DNA of 19,624 bases from an uncultured Candidatus Saccharibacteria bacterium (GTDB lineage Bacteria; Patescibacteriota; Saccharimonadia; Saccharimonadales; Saccharimonadaceae): contig CALHTM010000004.1 of the NCBI GenBank assembly GCA_938039975.1, positions 1 through 19,624 of the forward strand, written 5' to 3'. Under the pieces are notes generated by a model. That model ran no database searches. It was given only the letters and a program-made list of their open reading frames with translations, and had not been told where the DNA came from. Shown here one piece after another: positions 1 to 5,507 of the stretch. A program made the translations under genes and the position numbers. Each line of letters begins with the position of its first letter. Within the stretch, counting starts at the first letter, position 1.

Positions 1-25
1 CGTTCAGATCGCGCCGGTTCGGCAT
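1..25 (-). CDS. N-terminus of a leftward gene, cut by the window edge
   Basis: A leftward reading frame begins with ATG at 25-23 and runs off the left edge. Only about eight residues are visible (MPNRRDLN), too few to assign a family. The start is supported by an AGGAG Shine-Dalgarno on the minus strand about 6 nt upstream, and by a near-consensus promoter further upstream (74-102). Another in-frame ATG lies 6 nt upstream but touches the Shine-Dalgarno, so the inner ATG is preferred. The predicted 5' leader is about 40 nt. Confidence 0.6.
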
Positions 26-73
26 GATCATCTCCTGTCTACTCAAGGATGGCTGCATCTCAGCCTAGAGTGT

Positions 74-102
74 ATGATATAGAATAGAATAGAATATGTC
101 AA
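74..102 (-). promoter_or_regulatory. Sigma70-type promoter with a pentanucleotide repeat spacer
   Basis: On the minus strand a perfect -35 TTGACA (102-97) and a -10 TATCAT (79-74) are separated by exactly 17 bp. The spacer consists of three TATTC units plus TA. It drives the partial gene at the left edge, with a transcription start expected near 67. It is one of only two promoters in the window with a consensus -35 box. Confidence 0.75.
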
Positions 103-150
103 CCATTAGCGTCTTTTGACAAAGAAGATTTTTATTAGAACATAGATTAA

Positions 151-232
151 ACCAACAAACTGTATATTTACTCTCGTTTTTGCCTATACTGAAATAAAAA
201 TAATCAACGTCCACGTATCATTTCTTGTTGGT
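151..232. repeat. 8-bp inverted repeat in the 103-249 intergenic stretch
   Basis: ACCAACAA (151-158) and TTGTTGGT (225-232) are perfect inverted copies 66 nt apart. The AT-rich interval contains a plus-strand TATACT (185-190), but no coding frame follows it on that strand. The stretch lies between two leftward genes and otherwise shows nothing recognisable. The arms could close a stem-loop in the 3' region of the CYTH transcript or be chance. Confidence 0.3.
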
Positions 233-249
233 CAGCTAGGCAGGTGACG

Positions 250-816
250 CTACAGTCCCATACAAATATCCCGATAAGGCCGCGTAACAACTTCTGCCGA
301 CTCAAGGCCGAGCTTGGTTTCAATGTCACTAATTATCGCTAGGGCACTAGTCTCATCATCTGATAAAACCTCAACTTCCACGAACGTCCCAGCGTCTTTG
401 ATTTCGTCTATGGCCACCGTTGCTTGCGGAAAATCAGGGGACTGGAACGAGCGACGGTATTTGTTGACCTCGACTAGCCGCACCATGCCGAGGTTGGAGA
501 GCAGCTGTTTGGCGATTGCCGCGTCCTCGGGTTGAATTGGCAGGTTTGTCTCTGGCTTAATGATCACATCGTTTTTCGTATGTGTCGCAGCGGTCGTCGC
601 TGGCTTGTAAGTCAACTCAGCAAAACCATCGCGCTGGCGAATCCGCAAGCATTCAACTGTCTGCATAAAGTCAACATCCGGCCGGGAATAGTAGGTATCG
701 ATTTCGTGGAGATTACTCTGCAGTTCAAAACCAAGTTCTTGCAGCTGCTTGATTAATTCTTTTGCGTCACCGGTTAGCTGGCGTTTGCGTTCGATTTCTA
801 GTAGTTTTTTGGTCAT
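250..816 (-). CDS. CYTH-domain protein (class IV adenylate cyclase / triphosphatase-like)
   Basis: A 188-residue protein with the CYTH signature at its N-terminus: E7-I-E9-R-K11 (ExExK), which in this superfamily coordinates divalent metal at the mouth of a beta-barrel tunnel that binds triphosphates. The segments HEIDTYY and ECLRIRQRDG match the DTYY...LRIR region of CyaB-like members, and IDEIKDAGTFVEVE the later strands. Length is normal for a single-domain CYTH protein. The substrate (ATP, thiamine triphosphate or inorganic triphosphate) cannot be told from sequence. The start at 816 is chosen because GAAAGG lies 7 nt upstream and the ExExK motif then sits close to the N-terminus. An upstream GTG at 846 would add ten residues. 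A possible -10 TTATCT lies at 863-858. The gene is divergent from the alpha/beta hydrolase. Confidence 0.85.
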   Translation of the reverse strand: MTKKLLEIERKRQLTGDAKELIKQLQELGFELQSNLHEIDTYYSRPDVDFMQTVECLRIRQRDGFAELTYKPATTAATHTKNDVIIKPETNLPIQPEDAAIAKQLLSNLGMVRLVEVNKYRRSFQSPDFPQATVAIDEIKDAGTFVEVEVLSDDETSALAIISDIETKLGLESAEVVTRPYRDICMGL

Positions 817-980
817 TTGGTGGCCTTTCGGGTTCTTACCTAGCACTGTGTTTACCTAGATAATTAATTCATTAGCGCGAATAGCAGCGGCGATTCGACG
901 GGTAATAGTGCTCACAAATTAAGGATAGAGCAGTTTGCTGCATCATGCAATAACTATTTAGGAGAGTGTTGTAAGGTTTA

Positions 981-989
981 TGCTATAAT
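981..989 (+). promoter_or_regulatory. Extended -10 promoter of the alpha/beta hydrolase gene
   Basis: TGC-TATAAT: a perfect -10 (984-989) with the TGn extension, and no good -35. Expected start is near 996, giving a leader of about 80 nt. That leader holds a small hairpin (CTGGAT 1024-1029 with ATCCAG 1036-1041). An 11-bp palindrome TGCATCATGCA (939-949) lies 35 bp upstream of the -10 and could be an operator. Confidence 0.7.
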
Positions 990-1075
990 TAAGTTATAAA
1001 GGTTATCAATACTGCAATCCTTGCTGGATATCAACATCCAGTAAAAAGCAAAGTTCGCTTATGAAAGGTGTAAAA

Positions 1076-2041
1076 ATGTCTGTAGCGCTCAGTAGCAAAA
1101 AGATAATACTAATCGTAATATGCGTGATACTCGCGCTGATAGCAGGATTCGCGGCTTGGGCATTTCTGTGGCCTAGCCGTAGTGCCGACTTGCAAAAAGC
1201 CGATATCCAGCGGCGCGATTATAACCAGTCGGTGGCAGATATCCAAAAAATCATTGCCGATGATACCGCCAATAATGAGGTGCGGCCAGATTGCCGGCCA
1301 ATTTTGAAAACTCACGGCAAGAAAACTGCCCGAGCGGTGATGATTCTTCACGGCGTTAGCGCTGAACCTTCAGGAATGGTTGAGCTGGCAGACTGGTTTT
1401 ACCAGGCGGGCTACAATGTGTACGTACCGCGAGTACCGCATCACGGCATGAAAGACAATAAGCTCCACGGGCAAGTTCGCGCCAGCGAGTTGGTGAAGTT
1501 CATGGGCGACAGCGCCGGGCTAGTCAGCGGCCTGGGCGACGAGCTGGGCGCGATCGGCCATTCTGGCGGCGGTACGCTGGCAACGTGGCTGGCGCAATAT
1601 GGCGATGGACTATTCTCGCGGGTATTACTGCTCTCGCCGTACTATGAACCAGACGCTTCTAAAGCACCGAAGTGGCAAATGGCGCTGCTGCGCAATGTCT
1701 ATGGCAACCATTTGCTGCCAGATCAATTCTTTGACGGCAATTTGTCGTACCGAGCGCTGGCAAATTATGTCATTATCAAGCAGAATTATCGCAATGATTT
1801 GAAAGCTGAAGGCCTGAAGCATCTCGGCTTGATAATTGGCAGCGAGGACGATTTGATTGATAAAACCATGGCACTGAATATCGCCGAAGGCATGGCTAAG
1901 GCCAGCGGTGCCGAATTTACTTACGAAACGACGCCAGCTTATATCGGCGCTGGCCACGAATTAATATCTCCAGAAGACAAAGCCATCAAGAAATACAAGA
2001 AAGAATTGTACGGCATGTACCTGCGGGTGTATGAGAAATAG
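1076..2041 (+). CDS. Membrane-anchored alpha/beta hydrolase (esterase/lipase-like)
   Basis: A 321-residue serine hydrolase. Residues about 8-32 form one hydrophobic helix (uncleaved anchor or signal), so the catalytic domain probably faces the outside. The fold signs are in order: an LHG oxyanion-hole segment, the nucleophile elbow GHSGGG with Ser163, an acidic turn GSEDD with Asp258 or Asp259 as the acid, and GAGH with His294. The arrangement resembles monoglyceride lipase and carboxylesterase families; the lipid or ester substrate is not predictable. The ATG at 1076 is preferred over the ATG at 1061 because AAAGG lies 7 nt upstream of the inner one. After the stop, ATAGTA/TACTAT (2038-2062) followed by a T-run could act as a weak terminator. 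Confidence 0.85.
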   Translation: MSVALSSKKIILIVICVILALIAGFAAWAFLWPSRSADLQKADIQRRDYNQSVADIQKIIADDTANNEVRPDCRPILKTHGKKTARAVMILHGVSAEPSGMVELADWFYQAGYNVYVPRVPHHGMKDNKLHGQVRASELVKFMGDSAGLVSGLGDELGAIGHSGGGTLATWLAQYGDGLFSRVLLLSPYYEPDASKAPKWQMALLRNVYGNHLLPDQFFDGNLSYRALANYVIIKQNYRNDLKAEGLKHLGLIIGSEDDLIDKTMALNIAEGMAKASGAEFTYETTPAYIGAGHELISPEDKAIKKYKKELYGMYLRVYEK

Positions 2042-2100
2042 TATTTAGTAGTTGCGTACTATCAGATGTTTTTCATTTTCGGCTTAGTTAGGCAGAGGTC

Positions 2101-2109
2101 TGTTATAAT
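2101..2109 (+). promoter_or_regulatory. Extended -10 promoter of the ASCH gene (leaderless geometry)
   Basis: TGT-TATAAT, with the hexamer at 2104-2109. It ends 8 nt before a GTG codon at 2118 that opens the long reading frame. A start about 7 nt downstream of the hexamer would begin the mRNA at or just before that GTG. No consensus -35 is visible. Confidence 0.6.
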
Positions 2110-2117
2110 GGTCTATT

Positions 2118-2633
2118 GTGACTGCACGTAAAGTAAATATATCCACGAGACCGTTTAGGAGTGCCGTTTCTGGCGGCAAAACCGCCAAACCGCGACTGCA
2201 TAAGGGGTGTCGCCGAAAAACACAGTCTAGCGGCCAAGTCATGCTTGCTCGTAATATTAAGTATCATCAGGCTGCGCCCGCTCGAAAAATGAGGATTAAA
2301 AAGCCATATTACGACGCTATCATGTCGGGTCGTAAAACCTTGGAGGTCCGCGTTGGCTATGGCAGTATCAAGCGCTTGCGGGCTGGCGAGCTATTGCAGC
2401 TAGAAGCTAGTCATGAGTCTGGCGCGGTACAGATTAAGTCGATTCGTATCTACGATAATTTTGCTAAGATGCTGGCAGCTGAGGACTGGCGGCAAATTGT
2501 ACCGCAAGCCAAAGATAGAGCGGAAGCGCTTCGGCTTCTTCAGAAAATCTACCCGCCGCGTAAAGAAAAACTTGGCGTGTATGCTATTGATATTGCGAAA
2601 GCAGAGAGCAGTACTGTTCAGTGTATGTCCTAA
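2118..2633 (+). CDS. ASCH-domain protein with a basic N-terminal extension
   Basis: The C-terminal about 115 residues form an ASCH domain: MRIKKPYYDAIMSG, then GRKTLEVR with the usual K-x-x-E-x-R pattern, a GELLQLE strand and a closing GVYAIDI strand. ASCH is a PUA-like fold proposed to bind RNA, linked to translation or co-activation, and some members act on modified nucleosides. Ahead of it are 57 residues rich in Arg and Lys that I do not recognise. If translation starts at the leaderless GTG (2118) the product has 171 residues. Starts at ATG 2241 or ATG 2289 would give 130 or 114 residues, but neither has a Shine-Dalgarno. The promoter position argues for 2118. The gene converges on the M16-like gene with 22 nt between stop codons. 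Confidence 0.75.
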   Translation: MTARKVNISTRPFRSAVSGGKTAKPRLHKGCRRKTQSSGQVMLARNIKYHQAAPARKMRIKKPYYDAIMSGRKTLEVRVGYGSIKRLRAGELLQLEASHESGAVQIKSIRIYDNFAKMLAAEDWRQIVPQAKDRAEALRLLQKIYPPRKEKLGVYAIDIAKAESSTVQCMS

Positions 2634-2650
2634 TATTTCATTTCATAGAG

Positions 2651-2679
2651 TGATTCTAGGCTATTTCAAGAATCATTTT
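2651..2679 (+). terminator. Possible terminator downstream of the ASCH gene
   Basis: TGATTCT (2651-2657) pairs perfectly with AGAATCA (2669-2675) across an 11-nt loop, followed by TTTT. It overlaps the 3' end of the convergent M16-like gene. The stem is short and the T-run weak. On the minus strand no T-run follows. Confidence 0.4.
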
Positions 2680-3561
2680 ATCTAGTAAATTAGTAATTGT
2701 TTTTTCTTCTGCTAATTTCTGCCAAGTTTTTTCACCAGCAACAATGCCGATTTCTGAAATGTACATATCGATATTTGGAACGTTCATTTTTCCGTCGTTG
2801 TACGAAAAGGATTTAATGCGGCGAGAAATGCGGGTTAGTGCTGCTTTTTCTAGCATTTTTCCGATAACTTCATGGTATATGTCTCGTAGTTTGGCTCTGT
2901 CTGCTAAATTGCTAAGTGCGGCAAAGTCGCAAATACAAGACGTACTTTTATTAATTCGTTCAGTATGTTCACTAAGATCATAATATCCCAAACGAACATT
3001 GGCTGTGTCGGATACTGTACCATGAATGACAAAAGCCAGATAATAAAATAAAGCTAGCAGCGTCGCGTCGCTATTTGGCGGTTGCTTAAGGGCGCAAGAG
3101 ATACGACTAATCGACGTAGTAGGATTGTCGTTCTCGTACAGGAATTTGTGTTCGGCAAGCTGACTAATAATAAGCGGCTGGTCGATTTCTTCAATTGATT
3201 GCCAATCGTTTTTGTTTAATTTAGCTATGTTATGTTGGAGCCTATCAAGATTGTTGCAAATAATCGTACAATCATTTTCTGCGGTGATTTGACTCATGGC
3301 TAGGTTCAAAGATTCGTTATCCGTAAATGCTTGAAGTTGCCGCAAATCATGCGCCAGATTAACTGCTTCTTCTGTATATAAATCAATATCAATAGTGACA
3401 AATCCTGTACCCGAATAGTGCGTACCAAGCGCAAAATAATCAATTTGTCGTAATAATCCAAATTGTTGCATAATCTGCTTTAATTTGGTCATCGCTAAAT
3501 GCTCGTAGATATGCGCCTCAATGGGCGAAGTAGCTTGTTTGCAGATAAGGATTCGTTGCAT
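2656..3561 (-). CDS. M16-like short metallopeptidase-fold protein, paralogue A
   Basis: A 301-residue protein with the inverted zinc motif H17-I-Y-E20-H21 and a Glu (E95) 74 residues after the second His, the spacing expected for the third zinc ligand in M16 peptidases (pitrilysin, insulinase). The text around it (AHIYEHL, then a Gly/aromatic strand region, then NESLNLAMSQITAE) follows the layout of an M16 N-domain. True M16 enzymes have two such domains and exceed 400 residues, so this is half-size or has a reduced second domain. No signal peptide is visible, so it is probably cytoplasmic. It is clearly paralogous to the gene at 5486-6436: both share HxYEH, NExxxLA-x5-AE, a central W-Q-x-I segment and a C-terminal IDxxxx[ED][IL]GI motif. 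Activity is inferred from motif only. Confidence 0.65.
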   Translation of the reverse strand: MQRILICKQATSPIEAHIYEHLAMTKLKQIMQQFGLLRQIDYFALGTHYSGTGFVTIDIDLYTEEAVNLAHDLRQLQAFTDNESLNLAMSQITAENDCTIICNNLDRLQHNIAKLNKNDWQSIEEIDQPLIISQLAEHKFLYENDNPTTSISRISCALKQPPNSDATLLALFYYLAFVIHGTVSDTANVRLGYYDLSEHTERINKSTSCICDFAALSNLADRAKLRDIYHEVIGKMLEKAALTRISRRIKSFSYNDGKMNVPNIDMYISEIGIVAGEKTWQKLAEEKTITNLLDKMILEIA

Positions 3562-3570
3562 GTCATCTAT

Positions 3571-3579
3571 ATACTATCA
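3571..3579 (-). promoter_or_regulatory. Candidate extended -10 of paralogue A (leaderless geometry)
   Basis: Minus-strand TGA-TAGTAT, with the hexamer at 3576-3571, ends 9 nt before the ATG at 3561. There is no Shine-Dalgarno in between. The hexamer matches the consensus at four of six positions. The spacing equals that of the stronger leaderless promoters in the window. Confidence 0.45.
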
Positions 3580-3622
3580 CAGAGAATATGGACAGTTTAT
3601 CGACTTGTCCGGGTCGGAATGG

Positions 3623-3820
3623 CTAGCGCCGCTTGCCGTTGCCGCTACGACCGTGGTAGTTACGACCCTTAGTGTCGTGCTCCCTACGGTTGGTGCCCTT
3701 GCGGTCTCTCCGCAGGTTACCACTGCGCTGGATGGCGTTGTTCTGTCTCGTGATACACTTGGAACACAGACACACGCTACGCTTCAGTCCAGTGGTGGGA
3801 CACTTGCTGCTGCGAACCAT
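3623..3820 (-). CDS. Small basic Cys-cluster protein (possible zinc knuckle)
   Basis: A 65-residue protein with C7, C17, C19 and C22 near the N-terminus (KCPTTGLKRSVCLCSKC), followed by about 40 residues very rich in Arg, Lys, Asn and Gly that look disordered. The Cys spacing could hold one zinc ion, and the tail suggests nucleic acid or ribosome binding; I do not recognise the family. The start is well supported: AAGGAG sits 5 nt before the ATG, and a strong promoter (3956-3928) lies upstream after a leader of about 100 nt. The Shine-Dalgarno is buried in a hairpin (3824-3839). The downstream paralogue A gene starts 61 nt later on the same strand with its own candidate promoter. Confidence 0.6.
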   Translation of the reverse strand: MVRSSKCPTTGLKRSVCLCSKCITRQNNAIQRSGNLRRDRKGTNRREHDTKGRNYHGRSGNGKRR

Positions 3821-3823
3821 AGT

Positions 3824-3839
3824 AACTCCTTCTGGAGTC
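3824..3839 (-). promoter_or_regulatory. Hairpin sequestering the Shine-Dalgarno of the Cys-cluster gene
   Basis: On the minus strand GACTCC-AGAA-GGAGTT forms a tight stem (five Watson-Crick pairs plus a G-T) with a 4-nt loop. The 3' arm and loop contain AAGGAG, the ribosome binding site 5 nt before the ATG. A second ACTCC further upstream in the leader could compete for the same GGAGT. This looks like translational control, possibly by the gene's own basic product. Confidence 0.5.
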
Positions 3840-3869
3840 GGGCGAAATGATTATCTCGCGAAGTGGAGT

Positions 3870-3898
3870 GTCTCAATCTTAATGATCTTGAGTGAGAC
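3870..3898 (-). promoter_or_regulatory. Stem-loop in the long leader of the Cys-cluster gene
   Basis: In the minus-strand RNA, GTCTCA pairs with TGAGAC (outer arms at 3898-3893 and 3875-3870). The loop contains CTCAA, which could instead pair with TTGAG, so two mutually exclusive stems are possible. It lies in the 100-nt leader between the promoter and the start at 3820. Confidence 0.4.
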
Positions 3899-3927
3899 GC
3901 TGGCTTCTGCAATTACAAAAGCTGATA

Positions 3928-3956
3928 TATATATCAATACTAGAAGAATATGTCAA
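3928..3956 (-). promoter_or_regulatory. Strong sigma70-type promoter for the Cys-cluster gene
   Basis: On the minus strand TTGACA (3956-3951), a 17-bp spacer ending in TGA, and TATATA (3933-3928) make a near-ideal promoter with an extended -10. It diverges from the promoter of the 45-residue membrane protein (3975-3983), about 20 bp away, so the two could interfere with each other. Confidence 0.75.
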
Positions 3957-3974
3957 GGGCTTTTAGCTGAATCC

Positions 3975-3983
3975 TGTTATAAT
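3975..3983 (+). promoter_or_regulatory. Extended -10 promoter of the small membrane protein
   Basis: TGT-TATAAT, with the hexamer at 3978-3983. The expected start is near 3990, giving a leader of about 30 nt with a Shine-Dalgarno. No good -35 is present. Confidence 0.65.
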
Positions 3984-4019
3984 TATTGGCAATAATCTTA
4001 AGAGTGAAAGGATTTTGCC

Positions 4020-4157
4020 ATGGATAAAACAGTGCTATCGCTAGCGGGAGTACTGTTTGTTTTGGTGATTTTTCTATGGTCTGAGCCGAGTGATTTGAAG
4101 AAGCGGGTTGCGAAATTAGAGAAAGGCAAATCGGCTAAAGGCAAGAAAAGCAAATAA
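4020..4157 (+). CDS. 45-residue single-pass membrane protein
   Basis: ATG at 4020, TAA at 4155-4157. The product begins MDKTVLSLAGVLFVLVIFLW, a hydrophobic helix of about 17 residues. It continues with SEPSDLKKRVAKLEKG and a Lys-rich end (AKGKKSK), so the positive tail should stay in the cytoplasm. The start is supported by AAAGGA 8 nt upstream and by the extended -10 promoter. No known family is recognised. Small tail-charged membrane proteins of this kind often act as partners or regulators of larger membrane complexes, but there is no direct evidence here. Confidence 0.6.
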   Translation: MDKTVLSLAGVLFVLVIFLWSEPSDLKKRVAKLEKGKSAKGKKSK

Positions 4158-4167
4158 TACTTTTTAG

Positions 4168-4188
4168 GCGCCTCGACGGTGTATTTTT
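4168..4188 (+). terminator. Possible weak terminator
   Basis: GCGCC (4168-4172) and GGTGT (4178-4182) can pair with two G-T wobbles across a 5-nt loop, followed by ATTTTT. It lies 10 nt after the stop of the 45-residue protein. The stem is marginal. Confidence 0.3.
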
Positions 4189-4255
4189 GCAATTAATACA
4201 ATTTTGTGACATTATAAAAGATAAATGATTCAATATGAAAGGAAATTAGAATAAT

Positions 4256-4597
4256 ATGAGTGAACTTCCATACTTGTTAACAGCGGCTCCATCTGAATAT
4301 CCTAGTGGCGCGTCATCGCTGTCAAGAATTGATCCTATGCCGACACCACTGACTGCTAAGCTAGCTGGGGTGCCAGGGTTGGATATAGCAGGAATAGTGA
4401 ATCGTGGTTTGGAGAAAAATGAAGATGGTAATCCTTCGGTAGAAGCCGTACAAGGCATTGGTGAGACGGCAAGCCGTGCTATGCTCAGAAATCTAGCAAA
4501 TCGAGTAAATTCCATAGACCCAAATGCTGTCGTAGGGACTCAGGGAAAAAATAATCAGACGGCCAAAAATATGCTATACGATCTAGAAAACGCGTAG
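4256..4597 (+). CDS. Unrecognised 113-residue protein, possibly frameshifted
   Basis: The product starts MSELPYLLTAAPSEYPSG, is Pro/Ser/Ala-rich for about 40 residues, then has an amphipathic helical region (SVEAVQGIGETASRAMLRNL) and ends DLENA. I do not recognise it. There is no signal peptide and no clear motif. AAAGGA lies 12 nt upstream of the ATG, further than usual. It also sits inside a four-codon minigene (ATG at 4235, TAG at 4247). Immediately after the TAG another frame stays open to TAA at 4681-4683 and reads like a helical continuation (AGALAAPIPSESLEIINNLN). One base added to the A-run at 4587-4590 would join them into a protein of about 141 residues. The gene appears to lead a rightward group with the 80-residue protein and the SLOG gene. 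Confidence 0.5.
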   Translation: MSELPYLLTAAPSEYPSGASSLSRIDPMPTPLTAKLAGVPGLDIAGIVNRGLEKNEDGNPSVEAVQGIGETASRAMLRNLANRVNSIDPNAVVGTQGKNNQTAKNMLYDLENA

Positions 4598-4739
4598 AAG
4601 CTGGAGAGGCAGGCGCGCTTGCTGCTCCTATTCCTTCAGAATCTCTAGAAATAATCAATAATTTGAACAGAAGTGCCGAATAAAGAAGCAGCCAGGCTGG
4701 CGAATGGCCTCTGAATAATATGATGAAAAAGGTAAAAAT

Positions 4740-4982
4740 ATGGGTGTAGAGACTGGGAAGTCCCATGAAAGTCCTGAACGTGCGAGTATGCTTGCGGCGT
4801 GCGAACTCAGGAAAGTTGATATGGATATAGACAGACTGATAAGAGAGCTTGCGGCAGCAGCGGCACAGCGAAAAGCTATTTTGAAAGAGCTTAAGCAAAC
4901 TGCGGAAGCAAACGGTTTAAATCTTAGTGATTATCATGAAGGCGGTATGGATGCAGATATTACTTTACCGTGGGGCAAATAG
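4740..4982 (+). CDS. 80-residue helical (coiled-coil-like) protein
   Basis: The product is mostly charged helix. Residues about 27-60 (VDMDIDRLIRELAAAAAQRK and on) carry a regular hydrophobic pattern typical of a two-helix or coiled-coil oligomer, followed by a short acidic C-terminus ending LPWGK. No family recognised. AAAAAGG lies about 8 nt upstream of the ATG. A nine-codon frame (ATG 4720 to TAG 4749) overlaps the start in another register and could couple translation. The stop (4980-4982) is 12 nt before the SLOG gene, whose Shine-Dalgarno begins right at it, so the two are almost certainly co-transcribed and may form a complex. Confidence 0.6.
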   Translation: MGVETGKSHESPERASMLAACELRKVDMDIDRLIRELAAAAAQRKAILKELKQTAEANGLNLSDYHEGGMDADITLPWGK

Positions 4983-4994
4983 GAGGCGTATACT

Positions 4995-5507
4995 ATGAAT
5001 TGGCTTGCGGTTGTTGGCACCCGCAAAATGAACGACGCGATTTGCCGCGATATTGAGCGATTTGTTGATCAGAAGATTGCTGAGGGCAGCGGTATTGTAT
5101 CGGGCGGTGCTACTGGTGTCGATCACGAGGCGGCTCGGCTGGCGTATGAAAACGGCTTGGACGCGTCGCGGTTTAGTATATTTCTACCGGTGAAATTAGA
5201 GTTGTATTGCCAAGCATTGTACGATCGAGCGGCAGCTGGCAAATGCCGCTACGACGATGCGGTCGATACGGAAAATCTTTTGCAAAAGATTTTCCGGAAT
5301 AGGCCTGGTGTTGTGCACGATATCACTGAGTTCACTGAAGTCAACGCCGAATCATTTCATGCGCGCAACTGTCAGATTGTTGACTTGGCGGATGAACTAG
5401 TAGCTTTTCGAGTGAATAATAGCCGAGGCACGACGTTTACTATTGATCGAGCCCGAGATAAAAACATTCTAGTAAAAATTTTTGACTACTCAATCACTTC
5501 GCTCTGA
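4995..5507 (+). CDS. SLOG-superfamily (DprA/Smf-like Rossmann) protein
   Basis: A 170-residue single-domain protein. The N-terminal strand AVVGTRKMND, the phosphate/nucleotide-binding turn SGGATGVD (residues 36-43), the HARN segment (122-125), and the C-terminal GTTFTIDRARDKN match the DprA-like Rossmann layout (GGA-GxD, RN, SGT...A). It lacks the extra domains of true DprA. Members of the SLOG superfamily include the competence loader DprA, cytokinin-activating LOG enzymes and nucleotide-sensor modules in conflict systems, so ligand sensing or nucleotide binding is plausible. The start has AGGAGG 8 nt upstream. Its 3' end overlaps the convergent paralogue B gene by 22 nt. It is the only gene of the small rightward group with a recognisable domain. 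Confidence 0.75.
   Translation: MNWLAVVGTRKMNDAICRDIERFVDQKIAEGSGIVSGGATGVDHEAARLAYENGLDASRFSIFLPVKLELYCQALYDRAAAGKCRYDDAVDTENLLQKIFRNRPGVVHDITEFTEVNAESFHARNCQIVDLADELVAFRVNNSRGTTFTIDRARDKNILVKIFDYSITSL

Noticed and set aside
3521..3850. A 109-codon plus-strand frame rich in Val, Ala and Thr
   Set aside because: It lies antisense to the start of the M16-like A gene and to the Cys-cluster gene. The latter has a strong promoter and a well-spaced Shine-Dalgarno, while the plus-strand frame has neither.
4235..4249. Four-codon minigene before the 113-residue gene
   Set aside because: It coincides with the AAAGGA ribosome-site region and is short enough to arise by chance, so it is not listed as a gene.
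4485..4898. A 137-codon minus-strand frame across the small rightward genes
   Set aside because: No ribosome site or promoter was seen, its composition is irregular, and it crosses two better-supported plus-strand genes.
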